A DNA stretch of 64,000 bases from Clostridium oryzae. GTDB lineage: Bacteria; Bacillota; Clostridia; Clostridiales; Clostridiaceae. This document shows, piece by piece, positions 43,383-52,038 of this stretch. Location of the stretch: NCBI RefSeq assembly GCF_002029235.1, contig NZ_MZGV01000001.1, positions 273,291 to 337,290 of the forward strand, written 5' to 3'. How positions within the stretch are numbered: the first letter of the stretch is position 1; each line of letters begins with the position of its first letter. Made by a program: the position numbers and the translations under genes. Under the pieces are notes generated by a model. The model worked only from the letters and a program-made list of their open reading frames with translations, ran no database searches and was not told where the DNA came from.

Positions 43383-44411
43383 ATGGAAAAAAGCAACGTC
43401 ACAGTATACGATATTGCTAAGGAAGCTAATGTTTCTCCGGCTACGGTATCCAGAATTCTTACAGGAAATGCTGCTGTAAGCGATGAAAAAAGATTAAGAG
43501 TAAAGGCTTTAATAGACAAGTATGATTTCAAACCTAATGCTTTAGCTAGAAGTCTTTCAAAAAAGGAATCCAAAACGCTGGGATTTATATTACCAGATAT
43601 TACAAATCCTTTTTTCTCTACTGTATTCTTAGAAGCAGAAAAGTGTGCATTAGAAGCTGGTTATACTATGATGCTATGCGATTCAATGAATAACAATGAT
43701 AATGAGTCAATTCATCTTAAGACATTATCGGAAAAGCAAGTTGATGTAATAATTATTATGGGAGGGAGAGTCAATGACGTAAGGACTAGAACTGAATATG
43801 CTGAAGAGATGAACAAAATCTTAAAAAGTACACCTATACTAATTGTTAATGGAAAGATGACAGGAGTTAAATGTCACAAAATTGCTACTGATGAGGAACA
43901 TGGGATGATACAGCTAGTAGAATACCTTGTTTCAATTGGACATAGCAAAATAGGTCTGATTGGAGGCAGAGAAAATGTAACCTCCTCATATATAAAATAT
44001 AGAGCTCTAGAAGAAGCTTTTAGAAAGAATAACTTACAGTTAAATAAAGAATGGATGATATATGGAGATTATTCTATTGAAAGTGGAATTGAATCTATGA
44101 AAAAGCTTTTAAAGAAAAGGGAGAAACCAACAGCTTTAATTGCTATAAATGATTTTGTTGCAATCGGAGCTATAAGGGCTGCGAATGAGGCTGGACTTGA
44201 TATTCCTAAAGATATGTCTATAACTGGTTTTGATGATAGTTACATTTCTGAGATTGCTCATCCAAAGCTCACTACGGTAAATCAAAATTATAAGGAATTA
44301 GGTAAAGAAATAATAAATACCGTCTTAGACATAACTAGTAAGAAAGGTGGCGATACAACAAAAGTTATCGATACAAAACTTGTAGTTAGAGATTCATGTT
44401 TATCTATATAG
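43383..44411 (+). CDS. LacI-family transcriptional regulator
   Basis: The 342-residue protein has the N-terminal LacI helix-turn-helix and hinge ('VTVYDIAKEANVSPATVSRI', then 'KPNALARSLSKK') and a periplasmic-binding-protein-like effector domain ('TLGFILPDITNPFFS', '...SITGFDDSYISEIAHPKLTT'). GGAGG lies before the ATG. It heads the importer/GH35 cluster and probably represses it, sensing a galactoside. Candidate sites are the palindrome at its own promoter and the paired boxes before the binding-protein gene. Confidence 0.9.
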   Translation: MEKSNVTVYDIAKEANVSPATVSRILTGNAAVSDEKRLRVKALIDKYDFKPNALARSLSKKESKTLGFILPDITNPFFSTVFLEAEKCALEAGYTMMLCDSMNNNDNESIHLKTLSEKQVDVIIIMGGRVNDVRTRTEYAEEMNKILKSTPILIVNGKMTGVKCHKIATDEEHGMIQLVEYLVSIGHSKIGLIGGRENVTSSYIKYRALEEAFRKNNLQLNKEWMIYGDYSIESGIESMKKLLKKREKPTALIAINDFVAIGAIRAANEAGLDIPKDMSITGFDDSYISEIAHPKLTTVNQNYKELGKEIINTVLDITSKKGGDTTKVIDTKLVVRDSCLSI

Positions 44412-44474
44412 GCAGTGGATTTATTTAAATATATTTTTAGAATATAGAAAACGAGTACAATCAGGAGGTATAAA

Positions 44475-45446
44475 ATGAAAAAATTAGAAAGCGATATAGC
44501 TTTTAATGACTTACAAATTAAACCGGCTAAAGTTTCAACATTTAAACAGATTAAAAAGAGTAAGACACTTATTCTAATGTGTGTTCCAGCAATAATATTT
44601 TTCTTTATATTTTCCTATATTCCAATGCCAGGGTTATACTTAGCTTTTATTAAATACAATTATGCACAGGGTATTTTTAAGAGTGCCTTTTGTGGTCTAG
44701 ATAATTTCAGATTCCTGTTTATGTCAGGGGAGATATGGAAATTAACCAGAAATACAGTGTTGTACAACCTAGCATTTATAATATTAGGGAACCTTATTCA
44801 AATTTTTGTTGCAATCCTTTTAAATGAAATTAGGTCTAAATGGTTTAAGAAGATCAGTCAGACAATAATGTTCCTTCCCTATTTTATATCAGCAGTAATT
44901 GTAGGACTCTTTGCCTATAACTTTTTAAATTACGATAGTGGTGTTTTAAACCACATTCTGAAAACGTTTCATCAGGTACCTATAAAAGCATATCAGACTC
45001 CGTGGATCTGGCCAATTATAATCATTGCAGTTTTCTTATGGCAGGGTACAGGCTATGGCTCCATAGTTTACTTTGCGGCCATTATGGGAATAGATTCAGA
45101 GATAATGGAGGCTGCAGAAATAGATGGTGCTAACGCTTTTCAGCGTATAAGACATATTTTATTACCTTGCCTAAAACCTACATTTGTAATCTTGATGTTG
45201 TTCTCACTAGGAGGAATATTGAAAGGAAATTTCGGCTTATTCTACAATTTAGTAGGTTCAAGCAATACTGTGTTATTCGATAGGACAGATATTATAGAAA
45301 CTTTTGTATTCAGATCGTTAATGAATAACTTTAATTTTTCATTAGGAAGTGCAGTAAGCCTGTATCAATCAGTTTTTGGTTTCATTATTGTAATGACAGC
45401 AAACTGGATTGTGAAAAAGATAGAGCCTGACTACTCAATATTTTAG
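44475..45446 (+). CDS. Oligosaccharide ABC transporter permease (LplB-like)
   Basis: The 323-residue protein has six hydrophobic helices and the EAA loop 'MEAAEIDGANAFQRIRHILL'. The N-terminal extension and 'GLYLAFIKYNYAQGIF' are typical of the LplB/YtcQP subgroup importing plant or host oligosaccharides. AGGAGG precedes the ATG. It forms the channel with the permease encoded 12 bases downstream; the operon has no ATPase gene. Confidence 0.87.
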   Translation: MKKLESDIAFNDLQIKPAKVSTFKQIKKSKTLILMCVPAIIFFFIFSYIPMPGLYLAFIKYNYAQGIFKSAFCGLDNFRFLFMSGEIWKLTRNTVLYNLAFIILGNLIQIFVAILLNEIRSKWFKKISQTIMFLPYFISAVIVGLFAYNFLNYDSGVLNHILKTFHQVPIKAYQTPWIWPIIIIAVFLWQGTGYGSIVYFAAIMGIDSEIMEAAEIDGANAFQRIRHILLPCLKPTFVILMLFSLGGILKGNFGLFYNLVGSSNTVLFDRTDIIETFVFRSLMNNFNFSLGSAVSLYQSVFGFIIVMTANWIVKKIEPDYSIF

Positions 45447-45457
45447 GAGGTAATAAA

Positions 45458-46366
45458 ATGGAATTTAAAAAGACTAATTCGAGAATTGTAGATAAATCAT
45501 CAAGAATTATACAGATTTTCAGTTATATATTTATCACTATATTTTCTTTATTATGTCTAGTACCCTTTATACTTATGGTGTCCTCTTCCTTCAGCAGTGA
45601 AAAAGCTATCACAGAATATGGCTATACCTTATGGCCAAAACAATTCAGTATCTTTGCATATAAATTAATTTTTGAAAATCCTAAGCTGATTATTGGCGAT
45701 TATGTTGTTACAATTTGCATCACTGTTATTGGTACGGCTATTGGATTAACCATTATAGCTATGACAGGATATGCATTACAGCGTCCGGATTTCCCTTATA
45801 GAAATAAGATATCCTTTTATATATTCTTTACTACGTTGTTTTCTGGAGGTTTGGTTCCTTTTTATTTATTGATCTCAAAATATATGCACTTACAAAACAA
45901 TTACTTAGCTATATTGCTGCCAGGATTAATGTCCCCATGGCTTATTATACTTATGAAAAATTTCTTAAAATCTATACCGCATTCTATTACTGAATCGGCA
46001 AAGATTGATGGAGCGGGAGATTTTACTATATTTTTAAGAATAATTCTTCCTATGGCTACGCCAGCTCTTGCTACTATAGGACTATTTTTAGCACTCGGGT
46101 ATTGGAACGAATGGTATAATTCAATGCTGTTTCTTTCTGCAAATGTAACCTATAGACCTCTTCAATTATTTTTGTATAATGTTGTAACTCAAGCTGATTT
46201 TATAAGAAACTCAGCTGCTAGCTCTAATGTGCCGGCACAAGATATACCTAATGAAACAATGAAAATGGCTACTGCAGTTGTTGCTGTAGGTCCTGTGATA
46301 CTATTCTATCCTTTTGTTCAAAAGTATTTTATAGCAGGAATAACTATAGGAGCTGTAAAGGGCTGA
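45458..46366 (+). CDS. Oligosaccharide ABC transporter permease (YtcP-like)
   Basis: The 302-residue protein has six helices and the EAA loop 'TESAKIDGAGDFTIFLRIIL'. The characteristic subgroup start 'DKSSRIIQIFSYIFITIFSL' and end 'KYFIAGITIGAVKG' are present. TAGGAGG precedes the ATG. It works with the LplB-like permease and the lipoprotein encoded downstream. Confidence 0.87.
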   Translation: MEFKKTNSRIVDKSSRIIQIFSYIFITIFSLLCLVPFILMVSSSFSSEKAITEYGYTLWPKQFSIFAYKLIFENPKLIIGDYVVTICITVIGTAIGLTIIAMTGYALQRPDFPYRNKISFYIFFTTLFSGGLVPFYLLISKYMHLQNNYLAILLPGLMSPWLIILMKNFLKSIPHSITESAKIDGAGDFTIFLRIILPMATPALATIGLFLALGYWNEWYNSMLFLSANVTYRPLQLFLYNVVTQADFIRNSAASSNVPAQDIPNETMKMATAVVAVGPVILFYPFVQKYFIAGITIGAVKG

Positions 46367-46400
46367 TTTTAGATATTAGAGGTAAAAACTTGTATATCAT

Positions 46401-46452
46401 TGAAACGTTTTATTGATATCTATGGCAATCAGTAAAGTCATAAAACGCTTCA
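46401..46452 (+). promoter_or_regulatory. Paired LacI-type operator boxes before the binding-protein gene
   Basis: TGAAACGTTTTA (46401-46412) and TAAAACGCTTCA (46441-46452) are inverted copies of one box (TGAARCGTTTTA), centres 40 bp apart, about four helical turns. The AACG/CGTT core is typical of LacI-family sites. They sit between the second permease gene and the lipoprotein gene, implying an internal regulated promoter or a roadblock. Confidence 0.6.
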
Positions 46453-46489
46453 TTATATAAATCTACTACAAAAATCAGGGGGGATTCAA

Positions 46490-48052
46490 ATGTTGAGAAG
46501 AAAAAAAATTCTAACTGTAGTTTTGACTGTGATTATGACAGCAAGTCTTTCTGCTTGTAAAGCTGCAACTAATGGAGGAAGTGATTCTAAGGGTAAAATT
46601 GACACGTCAAAATTCGTTACCGTTAACTATGTTATGCTTGGAAACAAGCCAACAAATGGACAAAATGAAAAGGTAGAGAAGAAATGGAATGCATATTTAA
46701 AGAAAAAATTAAACGCTAATTTAAAAATCGATTGGGTTGAGTGGGCTGATTGGTCTACAAAATACAATTTACTTTTGGCATCAGGTCAATCTCTAGATTT
46801 GATTATAACCGCTTCAGACTGGTTAGATATGTGGCCAAATGCTCAAAAAGGTGCATTTATGAACTTAGATGATCTTTTGCCTAAATATGCACCTAAGACT
46901 TATGCTTCAATTCCTAAGGAGGATTGGGAGCAGTGCAAATATAATGGTAAAATAATAGCTATTCCAGAGGATCAGTACACTCAATGGACAAATCACGGAT
47001 TTATGTACCGCGGAGATTGGGCTAAGGAATTTGGAATTACAACGCCGATAAAAGATTGGACTACCTTTGGAAAATACCTTCAAGGAATAAAAGATCACAA
47101 AAAAGGAGTAATTCCATGGGATATAGCAGGCGGCGGATATTCTCAGTTTGGAGGATGGGTAAATTCTAAGACTATGGAAATTCCTATAGATGGTATTCCA
47201 GCTACATGTAATTTGCAAGCATTGTTAAATGCAAAGTCAGCAGATGACCCTTATACTGTTGTAAATCCTTTCAATGAAGAAACCCTAATCGATTATGCTA
47301 AGACTATGAAGCAATGGGGAGATGCAGGATACTGGCGTCAAGATGTATTGAATTATAAAGGAGACAGCCTTACACAAGCTAAAGCAGGAAAGAACGGTAC
47401 CATTCAGCATCATACACAGACTTATTTAGGTGATTGGTACCAAATGAAGCAAAATCAGCCTAGTTCGGATTTAAAGTTTTTCCCATTCTCTGCTGAAAGT
47501 AACAATCTGGTCAGCATAAGTATTACTCATGGTGCTACTAGCGTGGGGGCTAGTTCAAAGAATCCTGAAAGAGCCTTAATGATTTATGATCTTATTAGAA
47601 ACGATAAAAAAATGTATGATTATGTGAACTATGGTTTAGAGGGAGTTCAATACGTTCTTAAAGATGGTAAGAGAGCTTTACCTGATGGTTATAACGATGC
47701 TAAAGACAGCTATAGTTCTGGCTTCTGGGGAGGACGTAATGATAAATTAGAAATTCAAAGTGCAACCACATATCCAGATTACAAAAAGTTATATGCTGAA
47801 TATGACAAAATAAAGAAACCTTACCCATATGGAAGATTCGTATTCGATAAAACTAATGTAGATTCAGAACTTTCAGCATGCTCTGATGTTATTAGTAAAT
47901 ATCTGCCAGCAATAAGCTTTGGTAAAGCTGGAGATCCTGTTAAAGCAGTTTCTGATTTCCGTGCTAAATTAAAAGGAGCAGGTATTGATAAGATTGTGGC
48001 AGAAGCACAGAAACAGTTAAATGCTTACAAAAAGCTTGTTGAAGGTAAATAA
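46490..48052 (+). CDS. Oligosaccharide-binding lipoprotein (LipO-like)
   Basis: The 520-residue protein has a lipoprotein signal peptide with lipobox LSAC (cysteine about 23). The large mature domain ('VNYVMLGNKPTNGQNEKVEK') is typical of the 500-residue binding proteins that accompany LplB/YtcP permeases. It captures an oligosaccharide outside the membrane. GGGGGG precedes the ATG. The GH35 enzyme downstream suggests a beta-galactoside ligand. Confidence 0.87.
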   Translation: MLRRKKILTVVLTVIMTASLSACKAATNGGSDSKGKIDTSKFVTVNYVMLGNKPTNGQNEKVEKKWNAYLKKKLNANLKIDWVEWADWSTKYNLLLASGQSLDLIITASDWLDMWPNAQKGAFMNLDDLLPKYAPKTYASIPKEDWEQCKYNGKIIAIPEDQYTQWTNHGFMYRGDWAKEFGITTPIKDWTTFGKYLQGIKDHKKGVIPWDIAGGGYSQFGGWVNSKTMEIPIDGIPATCNLQALLNAKSADDPYTVVNPFNEETLIDYAKTMKQWGDAGYWRQDVLNYKGDSLTQAKAGKNGTIQHHTQTYLGDWYQMKQNQPSSDLKFFPFSAESNNLVSISITHGATSVGASSKNPERALMIYDLIRNDKKMYDYVNYGLEGVQYVLKDGKRALPDGYNDAKDSYSSGFWGGRNDKLEIQSATTYPDYKKLYAEYDKIKKPYPYGRFVFDKTNVDSELSACSDVISKYLPAISFGKAGDPVKAVSDFRAKLKGAGIDKIVAEAQKQLNAYKKLVEGK

Positions 48053-48065
48053 GCTAAAAAGTTAC

Positions 48066-48112
48066 AGTTTAATAGAAGGTGTAGAGTGCTACTCGGCACC
48101 TTTTATTAAACT
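48066..48112 (+). repeat. Hairpin between binding-protein and GH35 genes
   Basis: AGTTTAATAGAAGGTG (48066-48081) pairs with CACCTTTTATTAAACT (48097-48112), 15 of 16 pairs Watson-Crick, 15-base loop. No T-tract follows. Like the hairpin at 22075 it probably protects the binding-protein message or lowers downstream expression. Confidence 0.65.
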
Positions 48113-48165
48113 TTCAGATTATGAAGAATGATTTTTAGAAGAAAATATTTTAATAGGAGTACATT

Positions 48166-50979
48166 ATGGAAAAGAATTTAGTTAGTATGAATAAAAATGG
48201 TATATATATTCGTGGAAAATCAGAGATAATAATGTGCAGCTCTTTATTTTATTTCAGAATTCCAAAAGGAATGTGGAGAGATAGATTAAGAAAAGTTAAA
48301 ACAGCTGGCTATAATTGCATAGATGTATATTTCCCATGGAATTACCATGAAACCTCAGAAGGAAAGTGGGAATTTTCTGAAGAAAAAGATGTAGCAGAAT
48401 ATCTTAAAATGGCGGCTGAAGAAAAACTTTTGATAATAGCAAGGCCTGGACCTTATATATGTTCCGAATGGGACTGCGGGGGACTGCCAGGTTACTTATT
48501 GTCTAAAAAAAGTATTAAGCTTAGAGATAATAATGAGGTTTACTTAAAATATGTAGATGAGTGGTTTCGCAGAATAATTCCAATTCTTTCAGAATATCAG
48601 CTAGGAAAAAAAGGAACTATTATAGCTGTTCAGGTGGAAAATGAATTAGATTTTTATAATTGTGAAGATGTACAGGGATATATTGAAAAATTGAGGGATA
48701 TGGCTAAAAATTATGGAATAACAGTTCCTATAACCGTATGTGCCGGACAGGGAGAGGTAGCTAACGCAGGCGGTACGGTAGAAGGTGTAATACCAACATT
48801 GAATTTTTATCCAGATATTCATGATGGAAGCTTCGAAGGTAAGGTAAAAAATTATTATGAAAGTCTCAAGGAGCTTCAATTTCCACTGCTAGTTACAGAA
48901 ACTCATAGATGTCATTCTTTGTTAAAGAGAGAGCTATGCAGTGGTGCAAAATTTTTAGGACCATATAATCAAGTAGGTGGGTTTGATTTTGGGTACACTA
49001 CGTCTGTAAACAATTGGGGACAGCCTTTAGGCTATATGACTCATCACTATGGTTTTGGTTCCATGATAGGCCCATATGGAGAACTTACTGAAGAGTTTTT
49101 TGAAGCTAGGCTAATGAACGACTTCATTAGTTCTTTCGGAGAGGTTTTAGCAGAAGCAGAAGCGGTTTCAAATCATAACTTTAAGATATCTTCTGACGTT
49201 GCCTTAGGTAACTTTGGTGCTTCTGTATTAAGACTTAAAAATGATGGATTTGTAGTTGGGATTGCTAATGTAGATACGAAAGATGGAAGTGCAGTAATAA
49301 CTTATGATGATAAGCAAGTAATACCGCAAAAAACCATTTTTAATATTAATGAAGGCGAGTGCAGATTAATTTCTGTAAATGTTCCGCTTAGTATATGGGG
49401 GCTTCAAGGGACAATCGTTTACAGCACTGCTGAATTTTCCAGGGTAATGAAATTTGGTACCACTACTGTTATGATATTAAACGCTGAAGAGGAAGGCGAA
49501 ATTGCCTTTAAACTTAGCAGTTCTTATATAAAGTGTGAAGGGGCAGTACTGGAGAAAAATGGAGAAGAAAAAGTAATAATCTTTAATGCAAAAGAAAGAG
49601 GAAAATGTAATGTTGACTTTCCGAATGGAAGTAAATTAATAATACGTTTTTTACCTAGGACGGAAGCGGCTTGTATTATAGAAGTAAAAGAGAACGGAGA
49701 CGTAATTGTCGGTAAAAAAGATTTTTTGAAGGAATGTGAAAGTTTTAAGATTTCACCAGTAAATTTAAAGAAAAAAAATATAGAGAATTTTAATAGGAAA
49801 TTTGATGCAGATAAGATTTTACTAGATGGTAAAGCGGATTTTATGGAGAGTAATGGATTATACAGAGGGTATGGCTTTTATAATTCAAAAGCCCTTCTTT
49901 ATGGAACGCAGAAGGTTTTAGGATATGTTCTTCACAATGCAGCAGACATTCTATCTTTATATGTAAATGATAAATTTCTTGGCACAAAACTATCTGGCGG
50001 GACCTGTGTTTTTATAAAGGAAGATGAAGAGGTGCAGGATAAAGAACTTAATATAATAGTGCGCAGTGAAATATGGGGACATTCAAACTTTTCTGATTCG
50101 AGACTTCCAGCTATGAGTATTCATAGTTTAAAGGGATTATCAGGAATTACTGTTGTAACTAATATAAAAAACATAAGTACTGGCTGGCGATACTATAAAG
50201 GAATTCACTGCAGTTATTGTATAAATGAGGATAAGGCTGAAGATAAGTTAAGACCGATACTGGCATTTGCAGGTTTTAATAATCCAGAACAACCTCAAGC
50301 AGGTTATTATAAAAAGACTATAAAAGCTAGTCCGGAAACTAACTCTTGTGTTCTATTTATGGATAATTTAAATTCTATTGCCAAGGTTTATGTTGATGGA
50401 AAATTTGTAAAGGAATTAAACAAATATGATTTTTCCGTAGTTCTGGATGATTATTTGGATTGTACAGCTTATCATGATGTTGTGATATATTATGAAGCAA
50501 GGTTTATTGAGGAATCTAAAGATATCAATATTAGAATTTTTGAAGGAGTAAAACCATTAAGCTGGATTCTTTCAGGTGCGGAGGAAAGAAAGCTTTGGGA
50601 AAATGCAGTATCTGTGATTAAAGGTGCCAATACTATTCAGCTTCCACTAATTTTAAAGCCAGGAGAGGCAGCATGGCTTGGGGCAGAGAAGAATATATTA
50701 CAGAAAAATTATAGCTATGAATTTAGATGTAAAGGTCAAAATGGAAAGGCAACTGTGTTTTTAAATGGAAAAATGATAGGAAGACTATGGCTGAACAATG
50801 ATAAAGAAGTCATGCCGATATTAAAAGGAGGAAACCCAGATTCTCTATATTTACCACAATGCTGGTTAAAAGAGAGTAATGATATTTATGTTATGGTAGA
50901 GGCACTAGCGGCAGGCAGAGAAGCAGTAATAAGTGAAATTGAATTTAAGTCGATGAAAACAGAGTGGATTTTGGAGTAG
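48166..50979 (+). CDS. GH35 beta-galactosidase, cytoplasmic, long form
   Basis: The 937-residue protein without signal peptide has an N-terminal GH35 barrel. Markers are 'FPWNYHETSEGKWEF', 'IARPGPYICSEWDCGGLP', acid/base Glu160 in 'VQVENELDFY' and nucleophile Glu245 in 'LLVTETHRCH'. The residues after the nucleophile differ from the usual W-x-G-W-F/Y-D signature, so substrate preference may be unusual. About 550 residues of beta-sandwich domains follow, some jelly-roll-like ('GYYKKTIKASPETNS'). It should cleave terminal beta-galactosyl residues from sugars imported by the preceding ABC system. ATAGGAG precedes the ATG. Confidence 0.85.
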   Translation: MEKNLVSMNKNGIYIRGKSEIIMCSSLFYFRIPKGMWRDRLRKVKTAGYNCIDVYFPWNYHETSEGKWEFSEEKDVAEYLKMAAEEKLLIIARPGPYICSEWDCGGLPGYLLSKKSIKLRDNNEVYLKYVDEWFRRIIPILSEYQLGKKGTIIAVQVENELDFYNCEDVQGYIEKLRDMAKNYGITVPITVCAGQGEVANAGGTVEGVIPTLNFYPDIHDGSFEGKVKNYYESLKELQFPLLVTETHRCHSLLKRELCSGAKFLGPYNQVGGFDFGYTTSVNNWGQPLGYMTHHYGFGSMIGPYGELTEEFFEARLMNDFISSFGEVLAEAEAVSNHNFKISSDVALGNFGASVLRLKNDGFVVGIANVDTKDGSAVITYDDKQVIPQKTIFNINEGECRLISVNVPLSIWGLQGTIVYSTAEFSRVMKFGTTTVMILNAEEEGEIAFKLSSSYIKCEGAVLEKNGEEKVIIFNAKERGKCNVDFPNGSKLIIRFLPRTEAACIIEVKENGDVIVGKKDFLKECESFKISPVNLKKKNIENFNRKFDADKILLDGKADFMESNGLYRGYGFYNSKALLYGTQKVLGYVLHNAADILSLYVNDKFLGTKLSGGTCVFIKEDEEVQDKELNIIVRSEIWGHSNFSDSRLPAMSIHSLKGLSGITVVTNIKNISTGWRYYKGIHCSYCINEDKAEDKLRPILAFAGFNNPEQPQAGYYKKTIKASPETNSCVLFMDNLNSIAKVYVDGKFVKELNKYDFSVVLDDYLDCTAYHDVVIYYEARFIEESKDINIRIFEGVKPLSWILSGAEERKLWENAVSVIKGANTIQLPLILKPGEAAWLGAEKNILQKNYSYEFRCKGQNGKATVFLNGKMIGRLWLNNDKEVMPILKGGNPDSLYLPQCWLKESNDIYVMVEALAAGREAVISEIEFKSMKTEWILE

Positions 50980-51039
50980 GACTACAAACGAGTTAATTCT
51001 ATTTCAATGTCTAGTGTAGATGGTAAGATTCGAGAAAAG

Positions 51040-51115
51040 AAAGATAGTGGCAGTAGGCGACATGAAGTAATTTCTTAACGAACGGGATTAGTCGCTGGAT
51101 GCCACTATCTTTTTT
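51040..51115. ncRNA. Structured hairpin element, family A copy 3 (short version)
   Basis: AAAGATAGTGGCA (51040-51052) pairs perfectly with TGCCACTATCTTT (51100-51112), then more T. Inside, GCGAC (51057-51061) pairs with GTCGC (51091-51095). The segment AATTTCTTAACGAACGGGAT (51069-51088) aligns with AATTGCTTAATGAGCGGAAC of copy 2, tying it to family A although the outer stem sequence is entirely different. It lies between the convergent GH35 and MerR genes and overlaps the MerR stop, so it probably terminates both. Confidence 0.6.
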
Positions 51116-51926
51116 TAGTATCTAATGTTTCTATCATAAGCTTTGTAACATAATTATCCTGTTCTTTTTCAGCGATATCTGAAATTAGGTATTCTTCAAA
51201 AGAATAGTCTCCTAATACTATGTTATTTTCATTAGCATAATTTAACATTTTAGTATACATGTGAGATATGTCATCGTAGTTTCCTTTAAAGTATGCACAT
51301 AGATAGATGCCAGGCTTACGGATTACAGTTTTGCCTTCAAGAAAGGAATCTGATTTTATATATAAGTATGAAAAGCCTGTGAAATTTTTTTTTCGCAGGC
51401 TATTTACAGAAATAATGCTGCCTACTGATTCTTGAATGGTAATTCCTAGATTATTACAGAACCTAGTGTATTCCTGCATAAAATTAGCAAAATTTTTATT
51501 GGATGAATCTTCTATATTATCTGATCGCAGAATAATCTCTGCTGGAAGTGATTTTAAGTATATATTATTGCTGCTATTCATTGCTTCCGTGGTTAGGAGT
51601 TTCATCGTATCAATAGTTTTTTGTATATCTTGAAACCGCTTTATTTCTTCGGCTACCTGTGTACTTTTCTCTTCCAATAGCTTTAAGAATATGGAAGAAT
51701 TTCGATGCTCAAGGTATATTTTTATATCCTTTAAAGACATTCCAAGGCTTTTTAGATTTAATATTACACAAAATGTAAAATATTGATCATATGAATAATA
51801 ACGGTAACCATTTTTATTTATTATTGCAGGCTTGAAAAGCCCAATGTTATCATAGTGAAACAAAACATGTTTTTCAACATTGCACATTTTAGCGAATTCT
51901 CCGGTAGTAAAGAACTTCTCATGCAT
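51105..51926 (-). CDS. MerR-family transcriptional activator (BltR/BmrR-like)
   Basis: The 273-residue protein has the N-terminal MerR helix-turn-helix and wing ('FTTGEFAKMCNVEKHVLFHY', 'GLFKPAIINKNGYRYYS'), then a coiled-coil dimer helix and a C-terminal effector domain of GyrI-like character (about 120-270, 'KPGIYLCAYFKGNYDDI'). AGGAGA precedes the ATG. It is divergent from a two-gene ABC exporter whose promoter has the MerR-diagnostic 19-bp spacer. It should activate the exporter when a lipophilic or cationic drug binds. Confidence 0.88.
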   Translation of the reverse strand: MHEKFFTTGEFAKMCNVEKHVLFHYDNIGLFKPAIINKNGYRYYSYDQYFTFCVILNLKSLGMSLKDIKIYLEHRNSSIFLKLLEEKSTQVAEEIKRFQDIQKTIDTMKLLTTEAMNSSNNIYLKSLPAEIILRSDNIEDSSNKNFANFMQEYTRFCNNLGITIQESVGSIISVNSLRKKNFTGFSYLYIKSDSFLEGKTVIRKPGIYLCAYFKGNYDDISHMYTKMLNYANENNIVLGDYSFEEYLISDIAEKEQDNYVTKLMIETLDTKKR

Positions 51927-51940
51927 TTTATTATCTCCTC

Positions 51941-51971
51941 TTGACTATAAGGTAACATTATAGTTTATGAT
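51941..51971 (+). promoter_or_regulatory. MerR-type promoter with 19-bp spacer and dyad
   Basis: TTGACT (51941-51946), 19-bp spacer, TATGAT (51966-51971). The dyad ACTATAA (51944-51950) and TTATAGT (51958-51964) fills the spacer. An overlong spacer with a dyad between the hexamers is the hallmark of promoters untwisted by MerR activators. On the minus strand TTGTCA (51986-51981) and TATAAT (51962-51957) form the merR promoter over the same site. A second plus-strand pair, TTGACA (51980-51985) and TTATAA (52003-52008), could give basal expression. Confidence 0.78.
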
Positions 51972-52038
51972 AGTACGTATTGACAATAAAATCAAGTGTT
52001 AGTTATAAAAGAAAATACTTACAAGAGAGAGGTTGAAT

